Source: Rhodobacterales bacterium 34-62-10 | Lineage (GTDB): Bacteria > Pseudomonadota > Alphaproteobacteria > Rhodobacterales > Rhodobacteraceae | Assembly: GCA_002282555.1 (NCBI GenBank) | Contig: NCJR01000033.1 | Coordinates: forward strand, 1-11,515 | Length of the DNA: 11,515 bases | Reading direction: 5' to 3' | In this document: positions 1-7,040 of the stretch, one piece after another | How positions within the stretch are numbered: position 1 is the stretch's first letter | Layout: the number at the start of each line of letters is the position of its first letter | Made by a program: the position numbers and the translations under genes | Notes under the pieces: model-generated | Seen by the model: the letters and a program-made list of their open reading frames with translations, nothing else | Databases searched by the model: none | What the model was told of the DNA's origin: nothing

Positions 1-15
1 AGAACTGGAACAGCC

Positions 16-444
16 ATGACGCAGGTCAAACCGGGCGATACCGTCCGCATTCACTACACAGGCACCCTCTCGGATGGCGCCACATTCGACAGCTCCGAGG
101 GGCGCGATCCGCTGGAATTCGTGGTCGGCTCCGGCCAGATCATCCCCGGTCTGGACACCGCCCTGCCGGGCATGAGCGTGGGCGAGAAAAAAGTCGTCGA
201 GGTCCCCGCAGATCAGGCTTACGGCCATCCCGACCCGAATGCCCGCCAAGCCGTGCCGCGCGCCGAAATCCCCGAGGATATCCCGCTCGATCTGGGCACG
301 CAGTTGCAGGTCCAGACCCCGCAGGGGCAGGTGATGCCCGTCACCGTGATCGACGTGACCGAAACCGAAGTGACGCTGGACGCCAATCACCCGCTCGCCG
401 GGCGCGATCTGACCTTCGCCATCGAACTGGTCGCCATCGCCTGA
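16..444 (+). CDS. FKBP-type peptidyl-prolyl cis-trans isomerase (SlyD-like)
   Basis: Predicted cytoplasmic prolyl isomerase and chaperone of 142 aa. The FKBP fold is clear: the early strand with HYTG at 13-16, the FDSS turn at 24-27, and the core VVGSGQIIPGLDTAL at 36-50 followed by GMSVGEKK. The segment from about residue 72 to 120 is the insert-in-flap (IF) chaperone domain typical of SlyD. The chain then returns to the FKBP domain at NHPLAG (124-129), a SlyD signature, and closes with a strand ending ELVAIA. Unlike E. coli SlyD it lacks the His/Cys-rich metal-binding tail, so a role in nickel delivery is not suggested. There is no signal peptide. The ATG at 16 is preceded by a short GGA stretch; only 15 bases upstream are visible, so promoter and operon context cannot be judged. 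Family assignment is firm; the client proteins are unknown. Confidence 0.93.
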   Translation: MTQVKPGDTVRIHYTGTLSDGATFDSSEGRDPLEFVVGSGQIIPGLDTALPGMSVGEKKVVEVPADQAYGHPDPNARQAVPRAEIPEDIPLDLGTQLQVQTPQGQVMPVTVIDVTETEVTLDANHPLAGRDLTFAIELVAIA

Positions 445-465
445 GGATGAACGTTTGCAAAAAAA

Positions 466-493
466 GCGCGGGGTGGATTTGCCCCGCGCCTTT
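466..493 (+). terminator. Rho-independent terminator after the FKBP gene
   Basis: Perfect 8-bp GC stem GCGCGGGG (466-473) and CCCCGCGC (482-489) around an 8-base loop, followed by a short T run. It lies 22 bases after the isomerase stop. A run of A before the stem (459-465) would give a longer U tract if read from the other strand, so it may work in both directions, although no nearby gene runs into it from that side. Confidence 0.65.
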
Positions 494-530
494 CCTATGA
501 TGGGGCGGATATCCCAGCCGGAGACATGCC

Positions 531-1133
531 ATGAGCAGCCCCGCCGACACCATCCTTGCCCGCATCCGCGACCTGCAAGACCAGTTGGAGGAGGAGTTCG
601 AGCGCCGCAGTGCCGCCTTCCGCTACCGGCTCGAAAACGGGCGCGTGATCTTTGACGCCGAAGCGCGCCGCCGCCAACGCGCCTTCCGCGTGCGCCTCAC
701 GGATTTCCTGCGCGGCACCCGGCCCATGGTGGTGCTGACCGCCCCGGTGATCTACAGCCTGATCATCCCCGTCCTGCTTCTGGATCTGTGCGTCACGCTC
801 TACCAACGCATCTGCTTTCCCATCTACCGGATCGTGCCCGTGCGCCGCGCCGATTACATCCGCATCGACCGCCATCATCTGGCCTATCTGAATGCCCTGC
901 AGAAACTGAACTGCGTCTATTGCGGCTATTGCAACGGCGTCATCGGCTATGTGCAGGAAATCGCAGGCCGGACCGAGGCCTATTGGTGCCCGATCAAACA
1001 CGCCGCCCGCGTCGGCGCGACCCATGCCTATTACGCGCAATTCGTCGATTACGGCGATGCCGAAGGGTTTCAGGATGGCCTTGCCGCCAACCGCGCACGC
1101 GTGGCCCCGCCCCATAAGGCCCACTCCCCATAA
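531..1133 (+). CDS. Conserved membrane protein with CxxCxxC motif, unknown function
   Basis: 200-aa protein. Residues 6-55 are highly charged and probably helical or coiled-coil. A hydrophobic stretch at about 65-90 is one long or two short membrane helices. The C-terminal half is soluble-looking and carries C128, C131 and C134 (CVYCGYCNG) plus C153 in YWCPIKHA with H157 nearby. This four-Cys/His arrangement could bind zinc or a metal cluster, or form disulfides; that is inference, as I do not recognise a named domain. I recall similar proteins as conserved hypotheticals in Rhodobacterales. GGAGA at 520-524, six bases before the ATG, supports the start. The last residues (HKAHSP) are encoded by a short tandem repeat that also supplies the TAA stop, so the C-terminus may vary between strains. 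It is separated from the FKBP gene by a terminator and is probably transcribed alone. Confidence 0.8.
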   Translation: MSSPADTILARIRDLQDQLEEEFERRSAAFRYRLENGRVIFDAEARRRQRAFRVRLTDFLRGTRPMVVLTAPVIYSLIIPVLLLDLCVTLYQRICFPIYRIVPVRRADYIRIDRHHLAYLNALQKLNCVYCGYCNGVIGYVQEIAGRTEAYWCPIKHAARVGATHAYYAQFVDYGDAEGFQDGLAANRARVAPPHKAHSP

Positions 1134-1165
1134 GGCCCCCCCAATAAGGCCCCACCCAATAAGGC
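1111..1165 (+). repeat. Tandem repeat of about 15 bp (CCMATAAGGC core), four copies
   Basis: ATAAGGC occurs at 1114-1120, 1130-1136, 1144-1150 and 1159-1165, each preceded by CCC or CCA and separated by C-rich spacers, giving periods of 16, 14 and 15 bp. Copy 1 is read as His-Lys-Ala; copy 2 supplies the TAA stop (1131-1133) of the upstream gene. The differing unit lengths suggest slippage or old duplication. Confidence 0.75.
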
Positions 1166-1214
1166 ATAGACGCCGCATCCCCCATTCACCGTTCCGAAAA
1201 TACTCTCGGGGGGA

Positions 1215-1246
1215 GTCCCGCAGGGACGGGGGGCAGACAGCCCCCC
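1215..1246 (-). terminator. Paired hairpins after the MDR oxidoreductase gene
   Basis: Two adjacent perfect hairpins lie just past the stop of the minus-strand oxidoreductase: GGGGGGC/GCCCCCC (1228-1234 and 1240-1246, 5-base loop) and GTCCC/GGGAC (1215-1219 and 1223-1227, 3-base loop). Read on the minus strand they are followed within about 15 bases by TATTTT. They probably end transcription of the oxidoreductase gene. The distal part also matches a sequence downstream of fabI. Confidence 0.55.
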
Positions 1247-1253
1247 TCTGGCC

Positions 1254-2240
1254 TTAGATCTCCAGCAGCACCGCCCCCGCGCGTCGGCCTGCTTCCACCG
1301 ATTGATGCGCCGCCGCACAATCCGCCAGCGCGAACCGCGCATGGATCGCAGGGCTCAACGCGCCCGCTGCATGGGCGCGGTGCAGCATGCCGATGGCCGT
1401 CGCCCGCTCTGCCGCTGGCAGCAGATAGATCAGCACCACATCAATCGTGATCGCCCGGAACAGATACGCGCCAAAGGGCAGCACCGGGTTCATCTGCAAG
1501 GCCGATCCATAAGCCGCGACCGTGCCATTCTCAGCCACCGCCTGCGCCAGCATCGCCGCGTTCAGACCAAACTCCACCTCGACCGCGCGATCCACCCCGC
1601 GCCCGTCGGTCATCTCCACGACCTTCGCCGCCAGATCGGGGTCGCGGTAATCCAGAACCTCTGTCGCCCCCGCCGCCCGCACCCGGTCGAAATCCGCAGC
1701 CGAGGCCGTGGCGATCACCCGCGCACCACCCCATGCCGCCAGTTGTACCGCATCATGGCCCACAGCCCCCGCACCGCCAGACACCAGCAGCGTCTTGCCC
1801 GCCACGACCCCACCACCAAACACGCAATGCGCCGCTGTCAGGCCGGGGATACCCAATGTCGCGCCCGCGTCCAGCCCCATCGCCTCCGGCAACGCCACCG
1901 CCTGCGCGCTTGGCAGGGCGATCATCTCCGCCGCCGTGCCATGCGCGCGCCGCCACTGCCCGTTCCAGATCCAGACCCGCTGCCCGATGCGTGCGGCCTC
2001 GACACCCTCGCCCACGGCCTCGATCACGCCCGCACCATCGGAATGGGGCACGATCACCGGAAAGGGCGGCTTGACCACACCGGGCCGCGATCCCGCGCGC
2101 GCCTTCACATCCGACGGGTTCACCCCCGAATGGCTCAACCGCACCAGAACCTCGCCGGGCGCCGGATCAGGCGTGGGCAGATCGGTCAACCGCAACACAT
2201 CGGCAGCCGGACCAAAGGCGGAATAGGTGATCGCTTTCAT
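1254..2240 (-). CDS. Zinc-free MDR-family NADPH:quinone oxidoreductase
   Basis: 328-aa medium-chain dehydrogenase/reductase, predicted to reduce quinones or activated alkenes with NADPH in the cytoplasm. The N-terminal GroES-like domain begins MKAITYSAFG and carries the usual SGVNPSDVKAR segment (38-48). The Rossmann domain has the nucleotide loop SGGAGAVG at 154-161. The catalytic-zinc ligands of alcohol dehydrogenases (GHE motif, structural Cys cluster) are absent, placing it with quinone oxidoreductases (COG0604) rather than alcohol dehydrogenases. Length is normal and the closing segment (AGAVLLEI) is typical, so it looks intact. The ATG at 2240 has a purine-rich AGGGA about 11 bases upstream. 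It lies downstream of irr on the same strand but behind a terminator, so it is probably a separate unit. The substrate cannot be told from sequence. Confidence 0.87.
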   Translation of the reverse strand: MKAITYSAFGPAADVLRLTDLPTPDPAPGEVLVRLSHSGVNPSDVKARAGSRPGVVKPPFPVIVPHSDGAGVIEAVGEGVEAARIGQRVWIWNGQWRRAHGTAAEMIALPSAQAVALPEAMGLDAGATLGIPGLTAAHCVFGGGVVAGKTLLVSGGAGAVGHDAVQLAAWGGARVIATASAADFDRVRAAGATEVLDYRDPDLAAKVVEMTDGRGVDRAVEVEFGLNAAMLAQAVAENGTVAAYGSALQMNPVLPFGAYLFRAITIDVVLIYLLPAAERATAIGMLHRAHAAGALSPAIHARFALADCAAAHQSVEAGRRAGAVLLEI

Positions 2241-2270
2241 CGGAATGTCTTTCCCTGGGGCTGAAACGCA

Positions 2271-2297
2271 AAACGCCCTGCAACTCTGGCAGGGCGT
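2271..2297 (-). terminator. Rho-independent terminator of irr
   Basis: Perfect 9-bp stem ACGCCCTGC (2273-2281) with GCAGGGCGT (2289-2297) and a 7-base loop. On the minus strand it is followed by TTT, then GCG and another TTT. It starts 28 bases after the irr stop and separates irr from the oxidoreductase gene. Confidence 0.8.
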
Positions 2298-2324
2298 GCG
2301 TCAACCTTCAATCGCTGAAACGGC

Positions 2325-2783
2325 CTACTTCCGCCGCAACCGGATCACCACATCCACCGATGCGATCTCGGCCCCGTCAGGTGCCTTGGGGATGCGGACA
2401 ATCTCCAACTCCTCGCTGGGCGCATCGGTCAGCGTGCCGCTATCCTCCCAGAAGAAATGCGGATGGTCATGGGTATTGGTGTCGAAATAGCTTTTGGTGC
2501 CATCGACCGTGATCTCATGCATCAGGCCCACCTCGCAAAAGGCGCGCAGCGTGTTGTAGACCGTGGCCAGCGACACCCGCTCGCCATTGTCATGCACCGC
2601 CGCATACAGGCTTTCCGCCGTGACGTGGCGATGCTCCCCATCCCCCACCAGAAGCGAGGCCAGCGCCACCCGCTGCCGGGTCGGGCGCAGGCCTGCGGTG
2701 GCCAACCACTCCGACCCGCGCTGCTGCGCGCGGTCACTGTCATGGTTGTCTGTCTGAACGCTTGCTTGCTTGGTCATCGTCAT
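2325..2783 (-). CDS. irr: Irr-type Fur-family iron/heme response regulator
   Basis: 152-aa transcription factor of the Fur superfamily, closest to Irr, which in alphaproteobacteria controls heme synthesis and iron uptake and storage genes according to heme status. The DNA-binding domain has RPTRQR (33-38), the winged-helix segment about 54-90 and the signature SLATVYNTL (71-79). The Irr-like SYFDTNTHDH and the His-rich HDHPHFF (105-111) follow. There is a single Cys (C83), so the CxxC structural zinc sites of true Fur are absent, and I see no Cys-Pro heme regulatory motif as in Bradyrhizobium Irr; this matches the shorter Irr described in Rhodobacterales. The reading frame stays open upstream to 3293, but that extension crosses the fabA promoter and fabA itself, so I place the start at 2783 (or the second ATG at 2777). 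It is divergent from fabA and has its own terminator. Confidence 0.88.
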   Translation of the reverse strand: MTMTKQASVQTDNHDSDRAQQRGSEWLATAGLRPTRQRVALASLLVGDGEHRHVTAESLYAAVHDNGERVSLATVYNTLRAFCEVGLMHEITVDGTKSYFDTNTHDHPHFFWEDSGTLTDAPSEELEIVRIPKAPDGAEIASVDVVIRLRRK

Positions 2784-2804
2784 CCGTTCCAGTCTCTCGT
2801 CACT

Positions 2805-2834
2805 CTTATAAAGCCCGGAACGGGGAAATTTCAA
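2805..2834 (-). promoter_or_regulatory. Predicted sigma-70-type promoter of irr
   Basis: On the minus strand a -35 like TTGAAA (complement of 2829-2834) and a -10 TATAAG (complement of 2805-2810) are 18 bases apart. The expected start site near 2798 would leave a leader of roughly 15 bases before the irr ATG. A perfect GAAATTTC palindrome (2825-2832) overlaps the -35. I do not see a clear Irr box here. Confidence 0.5.
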
Positions 2835-2891
2835 TTGCAAACCACAAGATGCCCGCCCCTGACGCCACCGCAAACCATGAGGGGGCAAGGC

Positions 2892-2919
2892 TTGCAAGGG
2901 CTTGCGGGCCGATGCTAGA
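2892..2919 (+). promoter_or_regulatory. Possible promoter of the fabA operon
   Basis: TTGCAA (2892-2897) and GCTAGA (2914-2919) are separated by 16 bases on +. A GCTAG-like -10 is common in GC-rich alphaproteobacteria. Transcription from about 2926 would give a leader of around 65 bases. The match is partial, so this is a moderate guess. Confidence 0.35.
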
Positions 2920-2951
2920 GGGGTGACACTGCAAACCAGCGCCACAGAAAC

Positions 2952-2977
2952 CCCGCACCACAAGCCCGCACCACAAG
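2952..2977 (+). repeat. Perfect 13-bp tandem duplication before fabA
   Basis: CCCGCACCACAAG occurs at 2952-2964 and again, directly abutting, at 2965-2977. The second copy runs into the AAGGA ribosome binding site (2978-2982) of fabA, which is 8 bases from the ATG. It lengthens the fabA leader without changing the site itself. Confidence 0.85.
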
Positions 2978-2990
2978 AAGGACGCGCCGC

Positions 2991-3500
2991 ATGGCCCAGT
3001 ATCCGACCCGTTTCGACAAGGAAGACCTGCTGAAATGCGCCCGTGGCGAATTGTTCGGCCCCGGCAACGCCCAGCTTCCCGAACCGCCGATGCTGATGAT
3101 GGACCGCATCACCGACATTTCCCAGGATGGCGGGTTGCACGGCAAGGGCCATGTGGTGGCCGAATTCGACATCACCCCCGACCTGTGGTTCTTCTCCTGC
3201 CATTTCCCCGGCAACCCGATCATGCCCGGCTGCCTTGGCCTTGACGGTCTGTGGCAACTGACCGGCTTCAACCTTGGCTGGCGCGGCTGGCAAGGGCGCG
3301 GCTACGCGCTGGGCGTGGGCGAGGTGAAACTGACCGGCATGGTCCGCCCCGACCGCAAGATGCTGACCTACAAGGTGGATTTCACCAAGGCGATCCAGAC
3401 CCGCCGCCTGACCATGGGCGTGGCCGATGGCATCGTCGAAGCCGATGGCGAAGTGATCTACATGGTCAAGGACATGAAAGTGGCGCTCAGCGAAAGCTGA
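2991..3500 (+). CDS. fabA: 3-hydroxyacyl-ACP dehydratase/isomerase FabA
   Basis: 169-aa bifunctional enzyme that dehydrates 3-hydroxydecanoyl-ACP and isomerises trans-2- to cis-3-decenoyl-ACP, the branch point to unsaturated fatty acids. The active-site helix region is unmistakable: [20 protein letters not shown] (residues 68-87), with catalytic H71 and D85 corresponding to the His/Asp pair of E. coli FabA. Length matches the family. The ATG at 2991 follows AAGGA by 8 bases. It is first in a fabA-fabB-fabI run and divergent from irr; having FabA and FabB together is the classical anaerobic pathway. A possible second promoter lies in the 96-base gap to fabB. It acts in the cytoplasm on acyl-ACP. 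Identification is firm. Confidence 0.97.
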   Translation: MAQYPTRFDKEDLLKCARGELFGPGNAQLPEPPMLMMDRITDISQDGGLHGKGHVVAEFDITPDLWFFSCHFPGNPIMPGCLGLDGLWQLTGFNLGWRGWQGRGYALGVGEVKLTGMVRPDRKMLTYKVDFTKAIQTRRLTMGVADGIVEADGEVIYMVKDMKVALSES

Positions 3501-3538
3501 GCACGCCCACCCGACGCAACGCCATTCCGCCTAACCGC

Positions 3539-3567
3539 TTGCTCCGCAATCCCTGCTGTCCTACACA
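3539..3567 (+). promoter_or_regulatory. Possible internal promoter before fabB
   Basis: TTGCTC (3539-3544) and TACACA (3562-3567) with a 17-base spacer lie in the fabA-fabB gap, 29 bases before the fabB ATG. The 96-base gap is unusually long for an otherwise tight operon, which makes a separate start plausible. Neither hexamer is a full consensus. Confidence 0.3.
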
Positions 3568-3596
3568 GACTTGAACAAAGTTAAGGGAGGGCGTCC

Positions 3597-4826
3597 ATGC
3601 GCCGCGTCGTCGTTACAGGGCTGGGGATCGTGTCCAGCATCGGCAACAATGCCTCGGAAGTGCTCGAAGCGCTCAAGGCAGGCCGCTCCGGTATTCGCGC
3701 CAATGAAGCGATGAAGGAGCACGGCTTCCGCAGCCAGATCGCAGGCGATATCAAACTCGATATTGCCGACCATGTGGACAAGCGCACCCTGCGTTTCATG
3801 GGGCCGGGGGCGGCTTACGCCCATATCGCCATGGGGCAGGCCATCGCCGATGCCGGCCTGAGCGAGGCTGATATTTCCAACGAACGCACCGGGCTTGTCG
3901 CAGGCTCGGGCGGGCCCTCGACATCGTCGATGCTGGTGGCGCATCAGACGGTGCTCGCCAATGGCAGCCCCAAGCGGATCGGGCCTTTCGCCGTGCCCAA
4001 ATGCATGTCCTCGACCATTTCCGCCAATCTCAGCACCGCCTACAAGATCAAGGGCATCAACTATTCCATCACCTCGGCCTGCTCGACCTCGCTGCATTGC
4101 ATCGGCAACGCGGCGGAACAGATCATGATGGGCAAACAAGACGTGATGTTCGCAGGCGGCGGCGAGGAACTGGATTGGACGCTGTCTTGCCTCTTCGACG
4201 CCATGGGCGCGATGAGCAGCAAGTATAACGACACGCCGGAACTGGCCTCCCGCGCCTTTGACGCGGATCGTGACGGTTTCGTCATCGCAGGCGGCGGCGG
4301 CATCGTCGTGCTGGAAAACCTGGAGCACGCCTTGGCACGCGGCGCGAAAATCTACGCCGAAGTCACAGGTTACGCCGCCACATCCGACGGCCATGACATG
4401 GTCGCCCCCTCGGGTGAGGGCGGCGAACGCGCCATGCGTCTGGCGCTGGCGGGTCTGAACAAGGACCGCAAGGTCGGCTATATCAACGCGCACGGCACAT
4501 CCACCCCCGTGGGCGATGTCGGTGAGGTTGAGGCCGTCCGCCGCGTCTTTGGCCGGGGCAGCACGCCGCTCATTTCCTCGACCAAATCCATGACCGGCCA
4601 CAGCCAGGGGGCCACCGGCGCGCAAGAGGCGATCTATTGCCTGCTGATGCTGGAACACGATTTCATCGCCCCCTCGATCAACGTGAAAACCCTTGATCCG
4701 GCGATCGATCCCGCCGAAATCGCCACGCAGCGCATCGACAATGCGGGGCTTGATACGGTGATGACCAACAGCTTCGGCTTTGGTGGCACCAACGGCTCGA
4801 TGCTTTTGTCGAAATATCACGGGTGA
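3597..4826 (+). CDS. fabB: Beta-ketoacyl-ACP synthase I FabB
   Basis: 409-aa condensing enzyme that elongates acyl-ACP with malonyl-ACP and is needed to extend the cis-unsaturated intermediate made by FabA. The Cys-His-His triad is visible: C162 in [10 protein letters not shown]299 in [11 protein letters not shown] and H335 in [11 protein letters not shown], with conserved K330. The C-terminal NSFGFGGTN motif is present. The sequence agrees better with FabB than FabF (starts [13 protein letters not shown]; ends SKYHG), and the fabA neighbour supports this. A strong ribosome binding site, AAGGGAGG (3583-3590), sits 6 bases before the ATG. fabI follows after 6 bases, so the two are probably cotranscribed and translationally coupled. 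No defects are seen. Confidence 0.97.
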   Translation: MRRVVVTGLGIVSSIGNNASEVLEALKAGRSGIRANEAMKEHGFRSQIAGDIKLDIADHVDKRTLRFMGPGAAYAHIAMGQAIADAGLSEADISNERTGLVAGSGGPSTSSMLVAHQTVLANGSPKRIGPFAVPKCMSSTISANLSTAYKIKGINYSITSACSTSLHCIGNAAEQIMMGKQDVMFAGGGEELDWTLSCLFDAMGAMSSKYNDTPELASRAFDADRDGFVIAGGGGIVVLENLEHALARGAKIYAEVTGYAATSDGHDMVAPSGEGGERAMRLALAGLNKDRKVGYINAHGTSTPVGDVGEVEAVRRVFGRGSTPLISSTKSMTGHSQGATGAQEAIYCLLMLEHDFIAPSINVKTLDPAIDPAEIATQRIDNAGLDTVMTNSFGFGGTNGSMLLSKYHG

Positions 4827-4832
4827 TCTGAC

Positions 4833-5624
4833 ATGACAGGACAGATGCAGGGCAAACGCGGCCTGATCATGGGGGTCGCCAATGACCGCTCGATTGCATG
4901 GGGTATCGCAAAAGCGATGCACGCGGCGGGGGCGGAACTTGCCTTCACCTATCAGGGCGAGGCGTTCGGCTCCCGCCTCAAACCCCTTGCCGAAAGCGTC
5001 GGCTCGGATTTCATGGTTGATGTCGACGTGACCGATGACGCCAGCCTTGATGCCGCGTTCGAAGGGCTGTCCGCCCGCTGGCCCACGATTGATTTCGTGG
5101 TCCATGCCATCGCCTTTTCCGACAAGACCGAACTGACGGGGCGATTCCTCAACACCTCCCGCGCCAATTTCCGCAACTCGCTGGATATCTCCTGCTACTC
5201 GCTGATCGAAGTGGCCCGCCGCGCCCATCCTTTGATGGTGGACAACGGCGGCACGATCCTGACCCTGACCTATCAGGGTTCGAACCGCGTCACACCCTTC
5301 TACAACGTCATGGGTGTCGCCAAGGCAGCCCTCGAATCCGCCGTGCGCTATCTGGCCAATGACCTTGGACCAGAGGGGATCCGCGTCAACGCCATCAGCC
5401 CCGGCCCGATGAAAACGCTGGCAGGGGCGGCCATCGGCGGCGCGCGCAAGACCTATAAGCACACCGACATGAACGCCCCCCTGCGGTCGAACGCGACGCT
5501 GGAGGCCGTGGGCGGCACGGCGGTCTACCTCGCCTCGGACGCGGGCGCCTGCACGACAGGCGAGATCATCCGCGTCGACGGTGGCTATCACGTCCTTGGC
5601 ATGCCGCAGCCCGAGAATATCTGA
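4833..5624 (+). CDS. fabI: Enoyl-ACP reductase (NADH) FabI
   Basis: 263-aa short-chain dehydrogenase-type enoyl-ACP reductase completing each elongation cycle; FabI enzymes are the target of triclosan and related inhibitors. The cofactor loop is the FabI type, GVANDRSIAWGIA (14-26), rather than the GxxxGxG of ordinary SDRs. The catalytic set is Y147, Y157 and K164 in the order expected for FabI (Tyr-x6-Lys). The C-terminus has the usual GEIIRVDGGYH segment (243-253). The ATG at 4833 is 6 bases after the fabB stop; the likely ribosome binding site, GGGTGA, overlaps that stop, suggesting coupling. FabA, FabB and FabI thus cover dehydration/isomerisation, condensation and reduction in one transcript. 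Firm assignment. Confidence 0.96.
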   Translation: MTGQMQGKRGLIMGVANDRSIAWGIAKAMHAAGAELAFTYQGEAFGSRLKPLAESVGSDFMVDVDVTDDASLDAAFEGLSARWPTIDFVVHAIAFSDKTELTGRFLNTSRANFRNSLDISCYSLIEVARRAHPLMVDNGGTILTLTYQGSNRVTPFYNVMGVAKAALESAVRYLANDLGPEGIRVNAISPGPMKTLAGAAIGGARKTYKHTDMNAPLRSNATLEAVGGTAVYLASDAGACTTGEIIRVDGGYHVLGMPQPENI

Positions 5625-5627
5625 CAG

Positions 5628-5680
5628 GCAGCGCAGGCTGCGGGGCAGGGACGCTCCGCGGGGGATATTTACAGCAAGAA
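5628..5680 (+). terminator. Hairpin and shared intergenic element after fabI
   Basis: A GCAGC/GCTGC hairpin (5628-5632 and 5637-5641, GCAG loop) begins just after the fabI stop. It is followed by GGGACGCTCCGCGGGGGATA at 5648-5667 and then TTT. The second part resembles the minus-strand sequence downstream of the MDR gene (1191-1219). It probably ends or attenuates fab operon transcription before the flavoprotein gene, although no long T run follows. Confidence 0.4.
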
Positions 5681-5708
5681 GAAGCAGCCATGTGCTGGGG
5701 AGGAAGCG

Positions 5709-6971
5709 ATGACGGTTCTGATCGCAGGCGCGGGGATTGCGGGTCTGGCCATGGGCCTGACGCTGCACCAACTGGGCATCCCGTTCCGAATGTATGAACG
5801 CGTGGGCGAGATGCGCCCCCTTGGTGTGGGCATCAACATCCAGCCCAACGCGGTGCGCGAGCTTTATGATCTGGGACTGCAACCCCATCTGGACGCCATC
5901 GGCGTGCGCACCCGGCAATATGGCTTTTATACCAAGACCGGGCTGGAAATCTGGGCCGAACCGCGCGGGCAATTCGCAGGCTATACATGGCCGCAATATT
6001 CGATCCATCGCGGCAAATTGCAGATGCTGCTGCTGGATGAATTGCGCAAGCGCGCCGGCGCGGAATGCGTCGTCACCGGCGCAGGGGTCGCAGGCTATGC
6101 CACTGGCCCCGACCACGCCACGCTTCACCTCAACGATGGAACACGCGCGACCGGCACCCTTGCCATCGCCGCCGACGGCATCCGCTCGGCCATTCGCGCG
6201 CAGATGGTCCCGGATGAGGGCGAGCCGATCTGGAACGGTGCCATCATGTGGCGTGGCGTCAGCCCCGGCGTGCCCTTCCTTGGCGGGGCCGCGATGATCC
6301 TGGCCGGGCACGACACCCAGCGTTTCGTGTCCTACCCGATCTCGGCTACCGATCCCGATACGGGTCTGGCCGACATGAACTGGATCGCCGAACTGCGCGT
6401 CGATCCCGGCCGCGCCATGGCAAAGGGCGACTGGAACAAACCCGCCGACCCCGCCGATTTCCTGCCCGCCTTCGAGGGCTGGGATTTCGGCTGGATCAAC
6501 TGCCCCGCCATGATCCGCGCCGCCACCGGCCCGATCTATGAATACCCGATGGTGGACCGCGAACCGATGGACCGCTGGACCGATGGCCGCGTCACGCTGA
6601 TCGGCGACGCGGCGCATGCCACCTATCCCGTGGGATCGAACGGGGCCAGCCAATCCATCATCGACGCGCGCAAACTGGGGGCGGCCTTGCGCGCCCATGG
6701 CGTCACACCTGCGGCCCTTGACGCGTATGAGGCCGAGATGCGCCCCCGCGCCGAAGGTATCCTGCGCGCCAATCGCGGGGCCGGGCCAGACGCGGTGATG
6801 CAGATGGTCGAGGATCGCTGCGGCGGCACCTTCACCCATATCGACGATGTCATCCCCCGCGCCGATCTTGCCGCCCATGCCGAGAAATACAAACGCCTGT
6901 CGGGGTTTTCCATCGAGGTGCTGAACGCCCAGCCCGCCATTCTGGGACCGATGGATCAGGCCGCCGCATAA
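5709..6971 (+). CDS. FAD-dependent monooxygenase, PhzS-like
   Basis: 420-aa class A flavoprotein monooxygenase (PF01494 family). The FAD-binding motifs are all present: GAGIAG (7-12) with the ribose-binding acid E30, the DG motif at 156-157 (AADGIRSA) and GDAAH (299-303) followed by PVGSNGASQSI. From memory the segments IRPLGVGIN-like (35-44), PQYSIHRGKLQMLLL (95-109), MWRGV (180-184) and YPMVDREP (279-286) match PhzS, the phenazine hydroxylase, more than salicylate hydroxylase. There are no other phenazine genes here, so the substrate is unknown and may be another aromatic. GGGGAGG ends 7 bases before the ATG at 5709. It runs in the same direction as the fab operon after an 84-base gap holding hairpins, so it is probably independent. 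The protein looks complete. Confidence 0.85.
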   Translation: MTVLIAGAGIAGLAMGLTLHQLGIPFRMYERVGEMRPLGVGINIQPNAVRELYDLGLQPHLDAIGVRTRQYGFYTKTGLEIWAEPRGQFAGYTWPQYSIHRGKLQMLLLDELRKRAGAECVVTGAGVAGYATGPDHATLHLNDGTRATGTLAIAADGIRSAIRAQMVPDEGEPIWNGAIMWRGVSPGVPFLGGAAMILAGHDTQRFVSYPISATDPDTGLADMNWIAELRVDPGRAMAKGDWNKPADPADFLPAFEGWDFGWINCPAMIRAATGPIYEYPMVDREPMDRWTDGRVTLIGDAAHATYPVGSNGASQSIIDARKLGAALRAHGVTPAALDAYEAEMRPRAEGILRANRGAGPDAVMQMVEDRCGGTFTHIDDVIPRADLAAHAEKYKRLSGFSIEVLNAQPAILGPMDQAAA

Positions 6972-7007
6972 CCACCCATCCGGGGGCACGCGGCACGGCG
7001 CCCGTTG

Positions 7008-7040
7008 TCCCGCCCCGCGTCCGGTCACCACCGGGCGGGA
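7008..7040 (+). terminator. GC-rich hairpin after the flavoprotein gene
   Basis: TCCCGCCC (7008-7015) pairs perfectly with GGGCGGGA (7033-7040) across 17 bases, which themselves can form an alternative hairpin CCGGT/ACCGG (7021-7025 and 7030-7034). There is no T run, so if it terminates it is not a classical intrinsic site. The rest of the 256-base gap to the next gene shows nothing else I can name. Confidence 0.35.

Noticed and set aside
495..1178. 227-codon minus-strand frame opposite the CxxCxxC protein
   Set aside because: The plus-strand gene has a good ribosome binding site, a membrane segment and a sensible composition; the minus frame is a composition shadow.
2784..3293. N-terminal extension of irr to 322 residues
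   Set aside because: It would run antisense through the first 100 codons of fabA and through a good irr promoter; homologous Irr proteins start near 2783.
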